From Natrinema pallidum DSM 3751 (GTDB taxonomy: Archaea > Halobacteriota > Halobacteria > Halobacteriales > Natrialbaceae), in assembly GCF_000337615.1 (NCBI RefSeq), contig NZ_AOII01000088.1, positions 173,966 to 214,080 of the forward strand: a DNA stretch of 40,115 nt, written 5' to 3'. Every line of letters begins with the position of its first letter. The stretch's first letter is position 1. Below the pieces are notes generated by a model that had not been told where the DNA came from, did not search any database, and was given only the letters and a program-made list of their open reading frames with translations. Both the position numbers and the translations under genes were made by a program. This document shows positions 23,726 through 32,254 of the stretch, in pieces.

Positions 23726-25708
23726 ATGGAACACGAACCATCGGAGAACCACCCGGAGGCGAGCGACAGTCGCACAGCATCCGAACAGTCGACGGCTGAC
23801 GGGCCGTCCCCGTACGTTCCCGCGGGAAAGAGCGTCGCCGAACTCACGATCAAGGCGGTCGGCATGGGCCTCGCACTCAACGTCGTGATGCTGACCGCGA
23901 ACATGTACCTCGGCATGCGCTCGGGAATGACGATCAGCGCGTCCATCCCGGCCGCAGTCATCAGTATGGGCCTCTTCTACGGCCTTCGACGGGCCGGCAT
24001 CGGCGGCTCGATCCTCGAGAACAACATCGTCCAGACGATGACCTCCGCGGGCGAGGCGCTGGCGGCCGGCGTGATCTTCACCATCGCCGGCGTTACGTTC
24101 CTCGACGAGTCCATCGACATCGTCGGCACCGCGTCGGTAGCGATCCTCGGCGGCCTGCTCGGGGTCCTCTTTATGATCCCCATGCGCCGCTATCTCATCG
24201 TCGACAAACACGAGGAACTCCCCTATCCCGAGGGAACCGCGTGTGCCGACGTTCTCGAGGCCGGCTCTCGCGGCGACGAGGGCGTGAAACTCATCTCGTT
24301 TGGCTTCCTCGTGAGTTTCATCTACATGTGGCTGGCAAACGGGATGGCCGCATTCCGGACGACGCTCCAGACGGCGTTTTCGGCCGGCGAGACGGACGGG
24401 TTCGCCATCGGCGGCGACTTCACGCCCGCGTTGATCGGCGTCGGCTACATCATCGGACCCCGGATCGCCGGCTACGTCTTCGGCGGCGGGCTGATCGCCT
24501 GGATGATGCTGATCCCGCTGCTCATCACGGGCGGCTTCGTTCCCGAGTCGACCGCCGACGCGGCGCTGATGGTACAGGCCGACAAGGTCTGGGACGAGTA
24601 CATCCGCTACGTCGGCGCGGGTGCAATGATCGTCGGCGGGTTCTACGCGATTCTCTCGATGCGGGGAACGATCGCCGACGCGCTGGGCACCGCCGCGACG
24701 GAAATCCGCGGGTCCGAATCGGCTGCGATGAGCGACCGGAAGCGTACACAGCGGGACCTCCCGATGAAGCTCGTCGTGGTCGGCGCGGTTCTGATCGCGC
24801 TTGCACTGGTCGCCGTCCCGCAGGTGCAGGTCGGATTGCTCGGCGGGTTCATCGCCGTCATCGCCGCCTTCCTTTTCGTCGCCGTCTCGGCGTATCTCGT
24901 CGGGGTCGTCGGCAGTTCCTCGAACCCCGTCTCCGGGATGGCCGTCGCGACTGTCCTGATCGCCGCGCTGGCGATGCGCTCGGCCGGCGTCGCCGACCCC
25001 GTCGTGGTACTGATGACGGCCTCGGTCGTGGCCATCGCCGCCGCGGTCGCCGGCGACACCTCCCAGGACTTGAAGACCGGTTATCTGCTCGGCGCGACCC
25101 CGCGAAAGCAGCAGATCGCCCAAGTGATCGGGATCGCCGTCTCGGCGCTGTTCGCCGGCTGGATCCTATACTTCTTCCACCAGGCCTACGGCATCGGCAC
25201 CGATCCCATCCCCGCGCCCCAGGCCGGGATGATGGCGCTGATCTCCGAGGGCGTCCTCACCGGCTCCGCCCAGTGGGGGATGATCCTCATCGGCGCGGTC
25301 TTCGCGTTCGTCCTGATCCTCATGGATGTTCCCGTCCTTCCGTTCGCCGTGGGAATCTACCTCCCGATCACGCTCTCGACGCCGATCTTCCTCGGCGGCC
25401 TGCTCCGGGCCGGGATCGACCGCTACGTCGCCCGGCGCGACGACGAGGACGGTACGCTCGCCGAGCACGCGACCTCGAGGGGCCGGATCGTCGCGGCCGG
25501 CCTGATCACCGGCGAGGCGATCATGGGGATCGTCATCGGCGCGCTCTATATCACCGGCAGCGGTAATGCGGAAGGAGCGCCCTACCCACTCGGACTCGCC
25601 GGCGAGACGCAGACGCTCCTTGGCGTCGTGGCGCTCGTCGCGCTCGTTGGCCTCTTTACCGCGAGCGTGCTCTGGAACGCCGACTCCGCCGAGACGGTCG
25701 ACACATGA
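23726..25708 (+). CDS. OPT family oligopeptide transporter
   Basis: The 660-aa integral membrane protein has about 15 hydrophobic helices and belongs to the OPT (oligopeptide transporter) family, which imports peptides or metal-chelate complexes with protons or sodium. Family features are 'ELTIKAVGMGLALNVVMLTANMY'-like first helix, 'GLRRAGIGGSILENNIVQT', 'PYPEGTACADVLEAGSRGD' (highly conserved in the prokaryotic clade) and 'DTSQDLKTGYLLGATPRKQQ'. The N-terminal 35 residues are a soluble acidic stretch. The start at 23726 gives MEHEPSENHP. Its stop overlaps the start of the PqqD-like gene by four bases (ATGA), implying translational coupling. Confidence 0.92.
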   Translation: MEHEPSENHPEASDSRTASEQSTADGPSPYVPAGKSVAELTIKAVGMGLALNVVMLTANMYLGMRSGMTISASIPAAVISMGLFYGLRRAGIGGSILENNIVQTMTSAGEALAAGVIFTIAGVTFLDESIDIVGTASVAILGGLLGVLFMIPMRRYLIVDKHEELPYPEGTACADVLEAGSRGDEGVKLISFGFLVSFIYMWLANGMAAFRTTLQTAFSAGETDGFAIGGDFTPALIGVGYIIGPRIAGYVFGGGLIAWMMLIPLLITGGFVPESTADAALMVQADKVWDEYIRYVGAGAMIVGGFYAILSMRGTIADALGTAATEIRGSESAAMSDRKRTQRDLPMKLVVVGAVLIALALVAVPQVQVGLLGGFIAVIAAFLFVAVSAYLVGVVGSSSNPVSGMAVATVLIAALAMRSAGVADPVVVLMTASVVAIAAAVAGDTSQDLKTGYLLGATPRKQQIAQVIGIAVSALFAGWILYFFHQAYGIGTDPIPAPQAGMMALISEGVLTGSAQWGMILIGAVFAFVLILMDVPVLPFAVGIYLPITLSTPIFLGGLLRAGIDRYVARRDDEDGTLAEHATSRGRIVAAGLITGEAIMGIVIGALYITGSGNAEGAPYPLGLAGETQTLLGVVALVALVGLFTASVLWNADSAETVDT

Positions 25709-26052
25709 GCGCTCACGGGCCGACCGCGGTTCCGAAACGAGTCGCCGACGACTGGCGGGAGACGACCGTCGACGGCGACTCGAGGGTGACCATCGTTCGG
25801 AGCCGCCCCCCGCGGAACCGGCTCGACGAGTTCCTGTTCGACCTCTTCGGAACGAGCCGCGAGCGCGAACTGACACTCGACGCCGTCGGCACGACCGTCT
25901 GGCGACACTGCGACGGCGACCACACCGTCGCCGAAATCGCCGCGGCCGTCGCCGATGCACACGACGGCGACCGCGTCGAGCCCGTCGACGAGACGCTCTC
26001 GCACTTCCTCATGCAGCTCGCGGAGCGTGATTTGATCCGGTTCGACGAGTAA
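25705..26052 (+). CDS. PqqD-like protein
   Basis: The 115-aa protein has the three-helix plus wing fold of PqqD-type RiPP recognition elements. The diagnostic part is 'LTLDAVGTTVWRHCDGDHTVAEIAAAVADA', followed by 'VDETLSHFLMQLAERDLIRFD'. PqqD proteins bind leader peptides and hand them to radical-SAM enzymes. No precursor peptide or radical-SAM gene is visible nearby, so the actual job is open. The gene starts within the OPT stop codon (ATGA overlap). The pair is therefore probably one operon, and a role in regulating or feeding the transporter is an inference. Confidence 0.8.
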   Translation: MSAHGPTAVPKRVADDWRETTVDGDSRVTIVRSRPPRNRLDEFLFDLFGTSRERELTLDAVGTTVWRHCDGDHTVAEIAAAVADAHDGDRVEPVDETLSHFLMQLAERDLIRFDE

Positions 26053-26152
26053 CTCCCGTCACCGATTCACGGCGGCGACGCTCGAGGCGCACCGAATTCG
26101 ACCGATATCGAGCGATCGAAACGCGTCCCTCGAGACGACCCCGCCGCCCGGA

Positions 26153-27046
26153 TCAGGGGAGTTCGACGTCGATCGCTTCCTGCAGGCTCGCCGCTTTGAC
26201 CGTATTGTAGAGCAACATCGCGCGGGTCATCGGGCCGACGCCGCCGGGAACGGGCGTGATCGCGCTGGCTTTCTCCTTCGCGCTCTCGAACTCGACGTCG
26301 CCGACGAGTTCGTACCCCTTGTCCGTGTCGGCGTCGACCCGGTTGACGCCCACGTCGATGACGACCGTCCCGTCCGCGAGCATCGACCCGTCGACGAGGT
26401 CCGGGACGCCGGCAGCCGCGACGACGATGTCGGCGCTGCGGGTCTTTGCGGCGAGGTCGTCCGTGCGGGAGTGACAGACCGTCACCGTCGCGTTGCCGTC
26501 CTCGGCTTTCTGGATCAGGAGATTGGCGAGCGGTTTGCCGACGATGTCCGAGCGGCCGACGATGGTCACGTCCTTGCCCTCGGTGTCGATCTCGGCCGCC
26601 TCGAGGAGTTTCTGGACGCCGTGGGGTGTACAGGGACGGAACCGGGCGTCGCCGGCGACCAGCCGGCCGACGTTTTCGGGGTGGAAGCCGTCGACGTCTT
26701 TGATCGGGTCGACGCGACGGATCACGTCGCGGTAGTCGACGTGGTCGGGAACCGGAGCCTGGACGATGTAGCCGTGAACATCGTCGTCGTCGTTGAGAGC
26801 CGCGATGGCGTCGTACAGCTCCTCCGGCGGCGCGTCGCCGTCGACGTCGACGTGGTGGCTCTCGATGCCGACCTCCTCGCAGTCTCGCTGTTTCATGTTT
26901 ACGTAAGTCTGGCTCGCTGGGTCGTCGCCCATGAGCACGGTCGCCAGCCCCGGCCGCGAACCCGCGTCGGCGAGCGTCTCGATCGCGTCGGTTAACTCGT
27001 CTCGAAGCTCGCTCGCGACAGCGTTGCCGTCGATGATCTCGGTCAT
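26153..27046 (-). CDS. folD: Bifunctional methylenetetrahydrofolate dehydrogenase / cyclohydrolase
   Basis: The 297-aa enzyme interconverts 5,10-methylene-, 5,10-methenyl- and 10-formyl-tetrahydrofolate with NADP. The catalytic Tyr48 and Lys52 are in 'SQTYVNMKQRDCEEVGI'. The folate-binding 'VQAPVPDHVDY' and the signature 'DPIKDVDGFHPENVGRL' follow. The dinucleotide fold has 'VTIVGRSDIVGKPLANLL' and ends with 'ITPVPGGVGPMTRAMLL'. Length is typical. ATTAAT on the plus strand at 27073-27078 (the same on the minus) lies about 29 nt before the ATG at 27046, supporting a leaderless start. Folate carbon made by GlyA at 28.2 kb enters here and serves purine, thymidylate and methyl transfer. Confidence 0.95.
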   Translation of the reverse strand: MTEIIDGNAVASELRDELTDAIETLADAGSRPGLATVLMGDDPASQTYVNMKQRDCEEVGIESHHVDVDGDAPPEELYDAIAALNDDDDVHGYIVQAPVPDHVDYRDVIRRVDPIKDVDGFHPENVGRLVAGDARFRPCTPHGVQKLLEAAEIDTEGKDVTIVGRSDIVGKPLANLLIQKAEDGNATVTVCHSRTDDLAAKTRSADIVVAAAGVPDLVDGSMLADGTVVIDVGVNRVDADTDKGYELVGDVEFESAKEKASAITPVPGGVGPMTRAMLLYNTVKAASLQEAIDVELP

Positions 27047-27072
27047 TACCTGAGTGGGGGGCCGCGGGGCTC

Positions 27073-27078
27073 ATTAAT
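27073..27078 (-). promoter_or_regulatory. TATA-like element before folD
   Basis: ATTAAT in a GC-rich surround is centred about 29 nt before the folD start codon. Confidence 0.4.
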
Positions 27079-27143
27079 CCCCGGATCGGTGCGCACAACG
27101 TCGGTATATGCGGCCCAAATGCACACGTTCGTGGATATTCACA

Positions 27144-27956
27144 TCAGAACCGCTCGTCGAGGAACGACCGGATCGCGTCGTTTGCCGCCTCGGCCCCCTC
27201 GAGGTTCGCGGTGTGGCCCGCCTCCGGAATCAGTTCCATCTCGGCGTCGGGCAGTTCCTCGAGCATCGGCTCCGCTCGGGACGGGGCGATCGAGGGGTCC
27301 TCTTCGCCGTGGACGATCAGGACTGGTACATCGATCTCCGAGAGACGGTCGGTCACGTCCGGCCGGTCGAGCCACGAGTGTAGCTCGTGGTAAACCGCCG
27401 CGCCGGGATACGTCGCCCAGCGATTGACCCAGGTCTCGACCAGTTCGGGGTTCTCCTCGCGGGTCGTCTCGCCGAAGAGATATCCCGTCACGCCGTCGGC
27501 CAGTTCGCGCGGGGTCGCCTCGTGAGACCCGTCCAGCGGCTCGACGAGATCGCCGTAGACCGCCCGTTCTTCGGCCGTGTGCGGTGCTGCCATCGAATCG
27601 ATCAAGACCAGCCCATCGACCCGCTCGGGATACTCGAGGGCGAAACGCAGCCCCATGAACCCGCCCATCGACATGCCGGCGATGACGGCGCTGTCCTCAC
27701 CGATCCCGTCGAGCAGTGCGTCACAGTCGTCGGCCAGCTCCCGGAGACCGTAGCCCGGAGCGTACCGGTCGGTCCGGGCCCGGAGGTCGTAGGCGACCGC
27801 CCGGTACCCGTCCCGCAGCGCCTCGAGCTGGGGCGCGAACATCGTCCGGTCCATCAACGTCCCGTGGGCGAAGACGACCGGCTGGCCCTCGCCGACGTCG
27901 GTCGTGAGCGCGTCGGTTCTGGTGCGGTACATCGCCGTCGCCGTTCCATCACTCAT
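27144..27956 (-). CDS. Alpha/beta hydrolase
   Basis: The 270-aa protein is an alpha/beta-hydrolase fold enzyme. It has the oxyanion segment 'VVFAHGTLMDRTMF', the nucleophile elbow GMSMGG with Ser96, an acid residue in 'VLIVHGEEDPSIAP', and the catalytic His in 'PEAGHTANLEGAEAAN'. This completes a Ser-Asp-His triad. The cap region (about residues 125-190) is helical. Esterases, lactonases and 3-oxoadipate enol-lactonase-like hydrolases share this layout, and the substrate cannot be fixed. The ATG at 27956 is chosen because upstream in-frame sequence lacks halophilic composition. It ends about 100 bases from the folD start. Confidence 0.9.
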   Translation of the reverse strand: MSDGTATAMYRTRTDALTTDVGEGQPVVFAHGTLMDRTMFAPQLEALRDGYRAVAYDLRARTDRYAPGYGLRELADDCDALLDGIGEDSAVIAGMSMGGFMGLRFALEYPERVDGLVLIDSMAAPHTAEERAVYGDLVEPLDGSHEATPRELADGVTGYLFGETTREENPELVETWVNRWATYPGAAVYHELHSWLDRPDVTDRLSEIDVPVLIVHGEEDPSIAPSRAEPMLEELPDAEMELIPEAGHTANLEGAEAANDAIRSFLDERF

Positions 27957-28099
27957 GCCACCTACCCACATTAGTAAGTGACAAAAGGTATTCGGTCCGA
28001 CGCGATCTCGCTCGAAACGGACGGCGGCCGGCGACGCGAGGTCTAGCACAACGCGGTCGCGGATCTCGACAGCCTCGAGCCTACAGGAAGAACGCGCGG

Positions 28100-28104
28100 A
28101 AAAA
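28100..28104 (-). terminator. Oligo-T tract after glyA
   Basis: The minus strand reads GGTTTTTCC about 50 bases after the glyA stop codon. It is a short T5 tract of the kind used for archaeal termination. Confidence 0.3.
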
Positions 28105-28154
28105 CCGGCGAGTGGCGTTCGCAGTCGGACCGGCCGCGGCGACGCGGTCGTCGG

Positions 28155-29402
28155 CTACTCGTAGAGCGGGTTGGCGTCGCAGAGGGCCGCGACCTCGGCG
28201 CGGACGTCCTCGATGACGGTTTCGTCCTCGGGGGCGTCGACGACGCGGGCGATCAGGTCGCCGACTTTCCGACAGTCGTCCTCGTCGAAGCCGCGCGTGG
28301 TCAGCGCCGGCGTTCCGGCGCGGATCCCGCTCGGATTGAACGGCGATCGCGTCTCGCCGGGCACCGTGTTCCCGTTGAGGACGATGCCGGCCTCCTCGAG
28401 GGCTTCTTCGGCGTCGCTGCCGGACGTGTCGGGGTGGCTGTCACGCAGGTCGACGAGCACGAGGTGATTGTCGGTGCCGTCCGAGACCAGCGAGAAGCCG
28501 TTCTCCGAGAGCGAGTCGCCGAGCGCCTGCGCGTTCGCGACCGTCTGCTCGGCGTATTCGGTGAACGCGGGCTGAAGCGCTTCCTTGAAGCCGACGGCCT
28601 TGCCGGCGACGTTGTGCATCAGCGGGCCGCCCTGACCGCCGGGGAAGACCGCCGAGTCGATGTCGTCGGCGTACTCCTCGTCGCACATGACGATCCCGCC
28701 GCGACCGGCGCGGATGGTCTTGTGGGTCGAGCCGGTGACGAAGTCGGCGATGCCGACCGGCGAGGGGTGGACGCCCGCGGCGACGAGTCCCGTGATGTGG
28801 GCGATGTCCGCGAGGTGGTAGGCGTCGACGTCGTCGGCTGCCGCCTGGATGCGTTCGAAGTCGATCTCGCGCGGGTACGCGGAGTAGCCCGAGACGATGA
28901 TGTCCGGGTCGAACTCGGCGGCGTGGTCGGCGAGGGCGTCGTAGTCGATATAGCCCGTTTCGGGATCGACTTCGTACTGCTCGACCTCGTAGAGCTGGCC
29001 CGTGAAGTTCGCTGGATGGCCGTGGCTGAGGTGGCCGCCGTGGTTCAGATCCAGCGACAGGATCTTGTCGCCGGGCTCGAGCATCGCGAAGTATACTGCC
29101 TGATTTGCCTGCGTGCCCGCGTGGGGCTGGACGTTGACGTGATCGGCACCGAACAGTTCCGTCGCGCGTTCGATCGCGAGTTCCTCGACCGCGTCGGCGT
29201 ACTCACAACCGCCGTAGTAGCGCTCGCCGGGATAGCCTTCGGCGTACTTGTTCGTCAGCGCACTGCCCTGCGCGTCGATGACCGCCTCGCTGGCGTGGTT
29301 CTCGCTGGCGATCATCTGCAACGTCTCTCGCTGACGGTCTACCTCGCCCTCGAGGGCGTCGGCAACGGCGGGATCGACGTCCCGAACCTGATCGTGGTCC
29401 AT
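28155..29402 (-). CDS. glyA: Serine hydroxymethyltransferase
   Basis: The 415-aa PLP enzyme converts serine and tetrahydrofolate to glycine and 5,10-methylenetetrahydrofolate. The PLP lysine is Lys228 in TGSTHKTIRAGRGG. Other landmarks are 'MIASENHASEAV', 'NKYAEGYPGERYYGGCEYAD' and the glycine loop 'HAGTQANQAVYFAML' for cofactor phosphate. 'LDLNHGGHLSHG' and the C-terminal 'NPSGIRAGTPALTTRGF' complete the family pattern. The start at 29402 (MDHDQVRDVD) is set by a CACTTATG element 28 nt upstream. The in-frame ATG at 29429 lies inside that element. It feeds FolD, ThyA and PurD in this window. Confidence 0.95.
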   Translation of the reverse strand: MDHDQVRDVDPAVADALEGEVDRQRETLQMIASENHASEAVIDAQGSALTNKYAEGYPGERYYGGCEYADAVEELAIERATELFGADHVNVQPHAGTQANQAVYFAMLEPGDKILSLDLNHGGHLSHGHPANFTGQLYEVEQYEVDPETGYIDYDALADHAAEFDPDIIVSGYSAYPREIDFERIQAAADDVDAYHLADIAHITGLVAAGVHPSPVGIADFVTGSTHKTIRAGRGGIVMCDEEYADDIDSAVFPGGQGGPLMHNVAGKAVGFKEALQPAFTEYAEQTVANAQALGDSLSENGFSLVSDGTDNHLVLVDLRDSHPDTSGSDAEEALEEAGIVLNGNTVPGETRSPFNPSGIRAGTPALTTRGFDEDDCRKVGDLIARVVDAPEDETVIEDVRAEVAALCDANPLYE

Positions 29403-29426
29403 ATCCGAAATGCAGTCTGGCGGCCG

Positions 29427-29434
29427 CATAAGTG
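29427..29434 (-). promoter_or_regulatory. TATA-like element before glyA
   Basis: The minus strand reads CACTTATG, centred about 28 nt before the ATG at 29402. It decides the start by making the ATG at 29429 part of the promoter. Confidence 0.4.
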
Positions 29435-29558
29435 TACCTTTCCCCGGCAAGAGGAGCCACTATACGAGGTCTTGACCCAACCGCTTGCCTGCCGTCGACC
29501 GCTCGCAGGTGGACACAACGCCCCGTCCGAGACGGGTCAGTTCGTCAATGTTCTGTTC

Positions 29559-29597
29559 CGACCGCTATTACCTATCAATATTGTAACCGAGCGGTCG
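29559..29597. promoter_or_regulatory. Dyad with 8-bp arms upstream of CHAT gene
   Basis: CGACCGCT (29559-29566) and AGCGGTCG (29590-29597) are exact reverse complements flanking a 23-base AT-rich spacer. They lie 74-112 bases before the CHAT-protein start in the glyA-CHAT divergent region. They could be paired operator half-sites. Confidence 0.35.
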
Positions 29598-29670
29598 AAT
29601 ACCGGCTGTATATGCCACTTACACGAACCCCGATACAACTAACTTGTCCCAGTGACATTCTGCCAACCGA

Positions 29671-31845
29671 ATGATCGAGTGGGCGGTAGATGGCGACACT
29701 CTCCACGTCACCGACGCGGATAACGCCGAGCTAGCGGTCACTGGTGACGACCTCGACGTCAGCAGTTCCGACAGCGACGTCTCGCGCCCGGTCGACGAGA
29801 CGGTCGCCGTGACGACGGACGAGCTACGGTTTCCCCACGCGGTCGTCTACGCGTTCTCCCTCGGGTGCGAGGAACAGCACGAACTCGATCCCGGCGGCGA
29901 GCCGCTCGCGCTGTCGCCCGGCGAGTACATCGTGGACATCGATACCGAGATCAAGGCCTACCTCCAGTTCGCCGGGGAAGCGACGATCGAAAAGACCGAC
30001 GGCTACGAGGAGATCGTCGTCTCTTTTCCGGATCGAACGCGCGTCATCCTCGGCGTTCGCTGTCGCCACGAACTCCCCGCCGGTACGATCACCGTGCCGG
30101 ACTCCCCGTCGGCGATCGCCGAGGCTATCACGCACATGGCCGCCTCGCACAAGACCACCCGGCCGGACCGATCCTACCCCACGCTCCGCGGTCATCCATC
30201 GCTGATCGAACGCGGCGAACGCCTCGAAATCCCCGACTGCATCCGAGCCGATACGCCGGATCACGGGATCGAACTGATCCTCCCGCCGGACTACGAGTCG
30301 CTGTTCGTGGCCGCGCCGCTGGCGTACTACCTGCAGGCAACCGTCCGGACGACCGACGATGGACCGGGCTCTCGTGCCGGAGCCGATTCCGACCGGCCGC
30401 GGCTCCGACTCCGCGATCACGACCGCGAGGAGGAACTGTCACCGATGCCGGATCTCGAGCGCGATGTCGAGCGACTCCTTCGAAAGACGTTCTTCCTCGA
30501 TTGCCTCGCCCGGAACGCCGGTCCCCACGGGACCACCCTCTCCGAGAGCAGTCTGCTCGCGGCCCTTGGTCTCGACGCCAGCGTGCTCTATCATGCGTCG
30601 CCCCAGGATCGGTTGGCGACCTACCTCGACGTCCCCTACGCGGCGATCAAGCATCGCCTGCCGGAGTGGCACCTCTCGACGTACGTTTCCCCGACCTACG
30701 ACAGCGTCGAGACGCTGCCCTTCCTGCTCGACCGGTTGAGCATGATTTACACGCCCCAAACCTCGGAGCTCGAGGGGCAGGAACTTGTCGAGCGGTCGCT
30801 CGAGGACTTCTATCGGGGCGAGGGCGGCCCCGCCGAATTCGTGTCGGGTATCGAAGCTACGCCGACGGTCGGATCGAGTGGCTCCGGACGCGGTCGGGCC
30901 ACCACCGGCCAGGTCGCCTCGGTCGATATCGTCAAACCCGAACTCCGAAGCGGCCGCACGCACGGATGGCTCGCGGACGGCGTTCCGATCGACGTTTTCA
31001 AATCGACGCCCACGGCCTACCACAACCGATTGGAGTTCCTCGAGCAGGCGAGCGATTCGACCTCGATCTGTGTCGTCCTCAACGATCCGGAGATGGCCGG
31101 CGAGCACGACGATGTCGCCGAAATCTATCGCCGGCGCTCCGAGGAGCTCACGATCGATCTCACCGTCGCGGAGTCCCTCGAGACGGCCGCCCTCGCCCGC
31201 GTCCTGGAGGACGACAACGACTTCGTTCACTACATCGGCCACTGCGAAACCGGCGGACTGTGCTGCCCCGACGGAACCCTCGCGACCTCGAGTCTCGACC
31301 GCTGTAATGCACAGACGTTCTTCCTGAACGCCTGCGGGTCCTTCTACGAGGGCATGAACCTGATCGAAAAGGGAAGCGTCGCGGGCGCGGTCACCGTCAC
31401 CAAGGTGTTGAACGACCACGCCGTCAAGGTCGGATCGACGTTCGCAAAGTTACTGGTTCACGGCTTCAGCATCGAACGCGCGATGGTGCTCGCTCGGCGG
31501 CGGATCATGATGGGGAAAGACTACGCCGTCGTCGGTGACGGCACCCACTCGCTTACCCAGGCGGAAAGCCGCAATCCGACGACCGCGCGACTCGAGGAAC
31601 TCGGGGAGGGCGAAAACGACGGGCAGTACCCGCTGTCGCTCGATTGCTACTCGACGCGGGTGACCGGCTCGTACTACTACCCACACACCGAAACCAACGA
31701 CTACGCCTATCTCTGCGGGAACGAGTCGAACTTTACGCTGACGGAGCCGGAGCTGGCGACGATGCTCGCGGAGACGGAGGCGTCGGTAATCTACGACGGC
31801 GATATCTACTGGTCAAAAGAACTGAGCAAGCGGTTCGATCGGTGA
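29671..31845 (+). CDS. CHAT-domain (caspase-fold) protein
   Basis: The 724-aa soluble protein ends in a CHAT domain, a caspase-like cysteine-peptidase fold. The predicted dyad is His524 in FVHYIGHCETGG and Cys555 in FFLNACGSFYEG, each at the end of a hydrophobic strand as in caspases. 'GSVAGAVTVTKVLNDHAVKV' and 'FAKLLVHGFSIERAMVLARR' continue the fold. Residues 1-225 are mostly beta-strands with an acidic surface. About 255-360 is helical, containing 'LERDVERLLRKTFFLDCLAR' and 'DRLATYLDVPYAAIKHRLPE'. A low-complexity linker is at 395-413. There is no TPR, signal peptide or membrane helix. Some bacterial CHAT proteases act in defence by cleaving gasdermins or partner proteins, but no such partner is visible here. 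The role is unknown. Codon use is native. Confidence 0.78.
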   Translation: MIEWAVDGDTLHVTDADNAELAVTGDDLDVSSSDSDVSRPVDETVAVTTDELRFPHAVVYAFSLGCEEQHELDPGGEPLALSPGEYIVDIDTEIKAYLQFAGEATIEKTDGYEEIVVSFPDRTRVILGVRCRHELPAGTITVPDSPSAIAEAITHMAASHKTTRPDRSYPTLRGHPSLIERGERLEIPDCIRADTPDHGIELILPPDYESLFVAAPLAYYLQATVRTTDDGPGSRAGADSDRPRLRLRDHDREEELSPMPDLERDVERLLRKTFFLDCLARNAGPHGTTLSESSLLAALGLDASVLYHASPQDRLATYLDVPYAAIKHRLPEWHLSTYVSPTYDSVETLPFLLDRLSMIYTPQTSELEGQELVERSLEDFYRGEGGPAEFVSGIEATPTVGSSGSGRGRATTGQVASVDIVKPELRSGRTHGWLADGVPIDVFKSTPTAYHNRLEFLEQASDSTSICVVLNDPEMAGEHDDVAEIYRRRSEELTIDLTVAESLETAALARVLEDDNDFVHYIGHCETGGLCCPDGTLATSSLDRCNAQTFFLNACGSFYEGMNLIEKGSVAGAVTVTKVLNDHAVKVGSTFAKLLVHGFSIERAMVLARRRIMMGKDYAVVGDGTHSLTQAESRNPTTARLEELGEGENDGQYPLSLDCYSTRVTGSYYYPHTETNDYAYLCGNESNFTLTEPELATMLAETEASVIYDGDIYWSKELSKRFDR

Positions 31846-32010
31846 GCGACTACGGCCCGCCGTACGTGCTGACTCGCTTGGCCCGCGCCGTGAACCGCGG
31901 CGACATCCGATCTGCCCCTCGCCCGTTCGCCGCGCTCTCGACTACCGTCTGTACGACCCACCACAGTCGATTGTGTCGAACACCCATACGATATGGTAAT
32001 GCCACGTTTC

Positions 32011-32020
32011 CGTTATATAG
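32011..32020 (+). promoter_or_regulatory. Distal TATA-like element upstream of tbsP
   Basis: CGTTATATAG is the strongest TATA-like sequence in this gap. It would start a transcript near 32045, giving a leader of about 210 nt before the ATG at 32255. Confidence 0.35.
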
Positions 32021-32215
32021 TTATTGTAAACTTTGATAGAATATTGCCTTTGTCTCGAGTCGATGGCCGCGCCTCGCTCACAGATCGACTGGGAGGTTTT
32101 CATCTCGCCGGTCCTGGAAGTGATATCGCGTTTTCATCGGCGAACTAACGAATTATTGGTCAAAAATTACCGGTACAGGCCCCGAGAGAGAAGTTCTGGC
32201 GTGAAAACGGCCACC

Positions 32216-32226
32216 AAAATTAAGTA
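32216..32226 (+). promoter_or_regulatory. Proximal TATA-like element of tbsP
   Basis: AAAATTAAGTA is centred about 34 nt before the ATG at 32255, allowing a nearly leaderless transcript. It supports the internal start over the longer open frame. Confidence 0.4.
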
Positions 32227-32254
32227 CGACGCTCTCGATTACTTCTGTATAGGC

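Larger units (their letters stand above)
31846..32254. other. 409-base region upstream of tbsP
   Basis: No convincing gene is seen. It is AT-richer than its surroundings. It contains CGTTATATAG at 32011-32020 and a second TATA-like element near 32217-32226. The tbsP frame stays open from 32033 to 32254 but has no halophilic composition. A 17-codon-long or longer upstream start is possible but unlikely to belong to the mature TbsP. Confidence 0.45.

Noticed and set aside
23609-25123. 504-aa minus-strand frame opposite the OPT transporter
   Set aside because: Antisense shadow of a gene with OPT motifs and a translationally coupled partner.
28434-29642. 402-aa plus-strand frame opposite glyA
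   Set aside because: Antisense shadow; Val/Asp-rich translation lacking a fold, while glyA has its PLP lysine.
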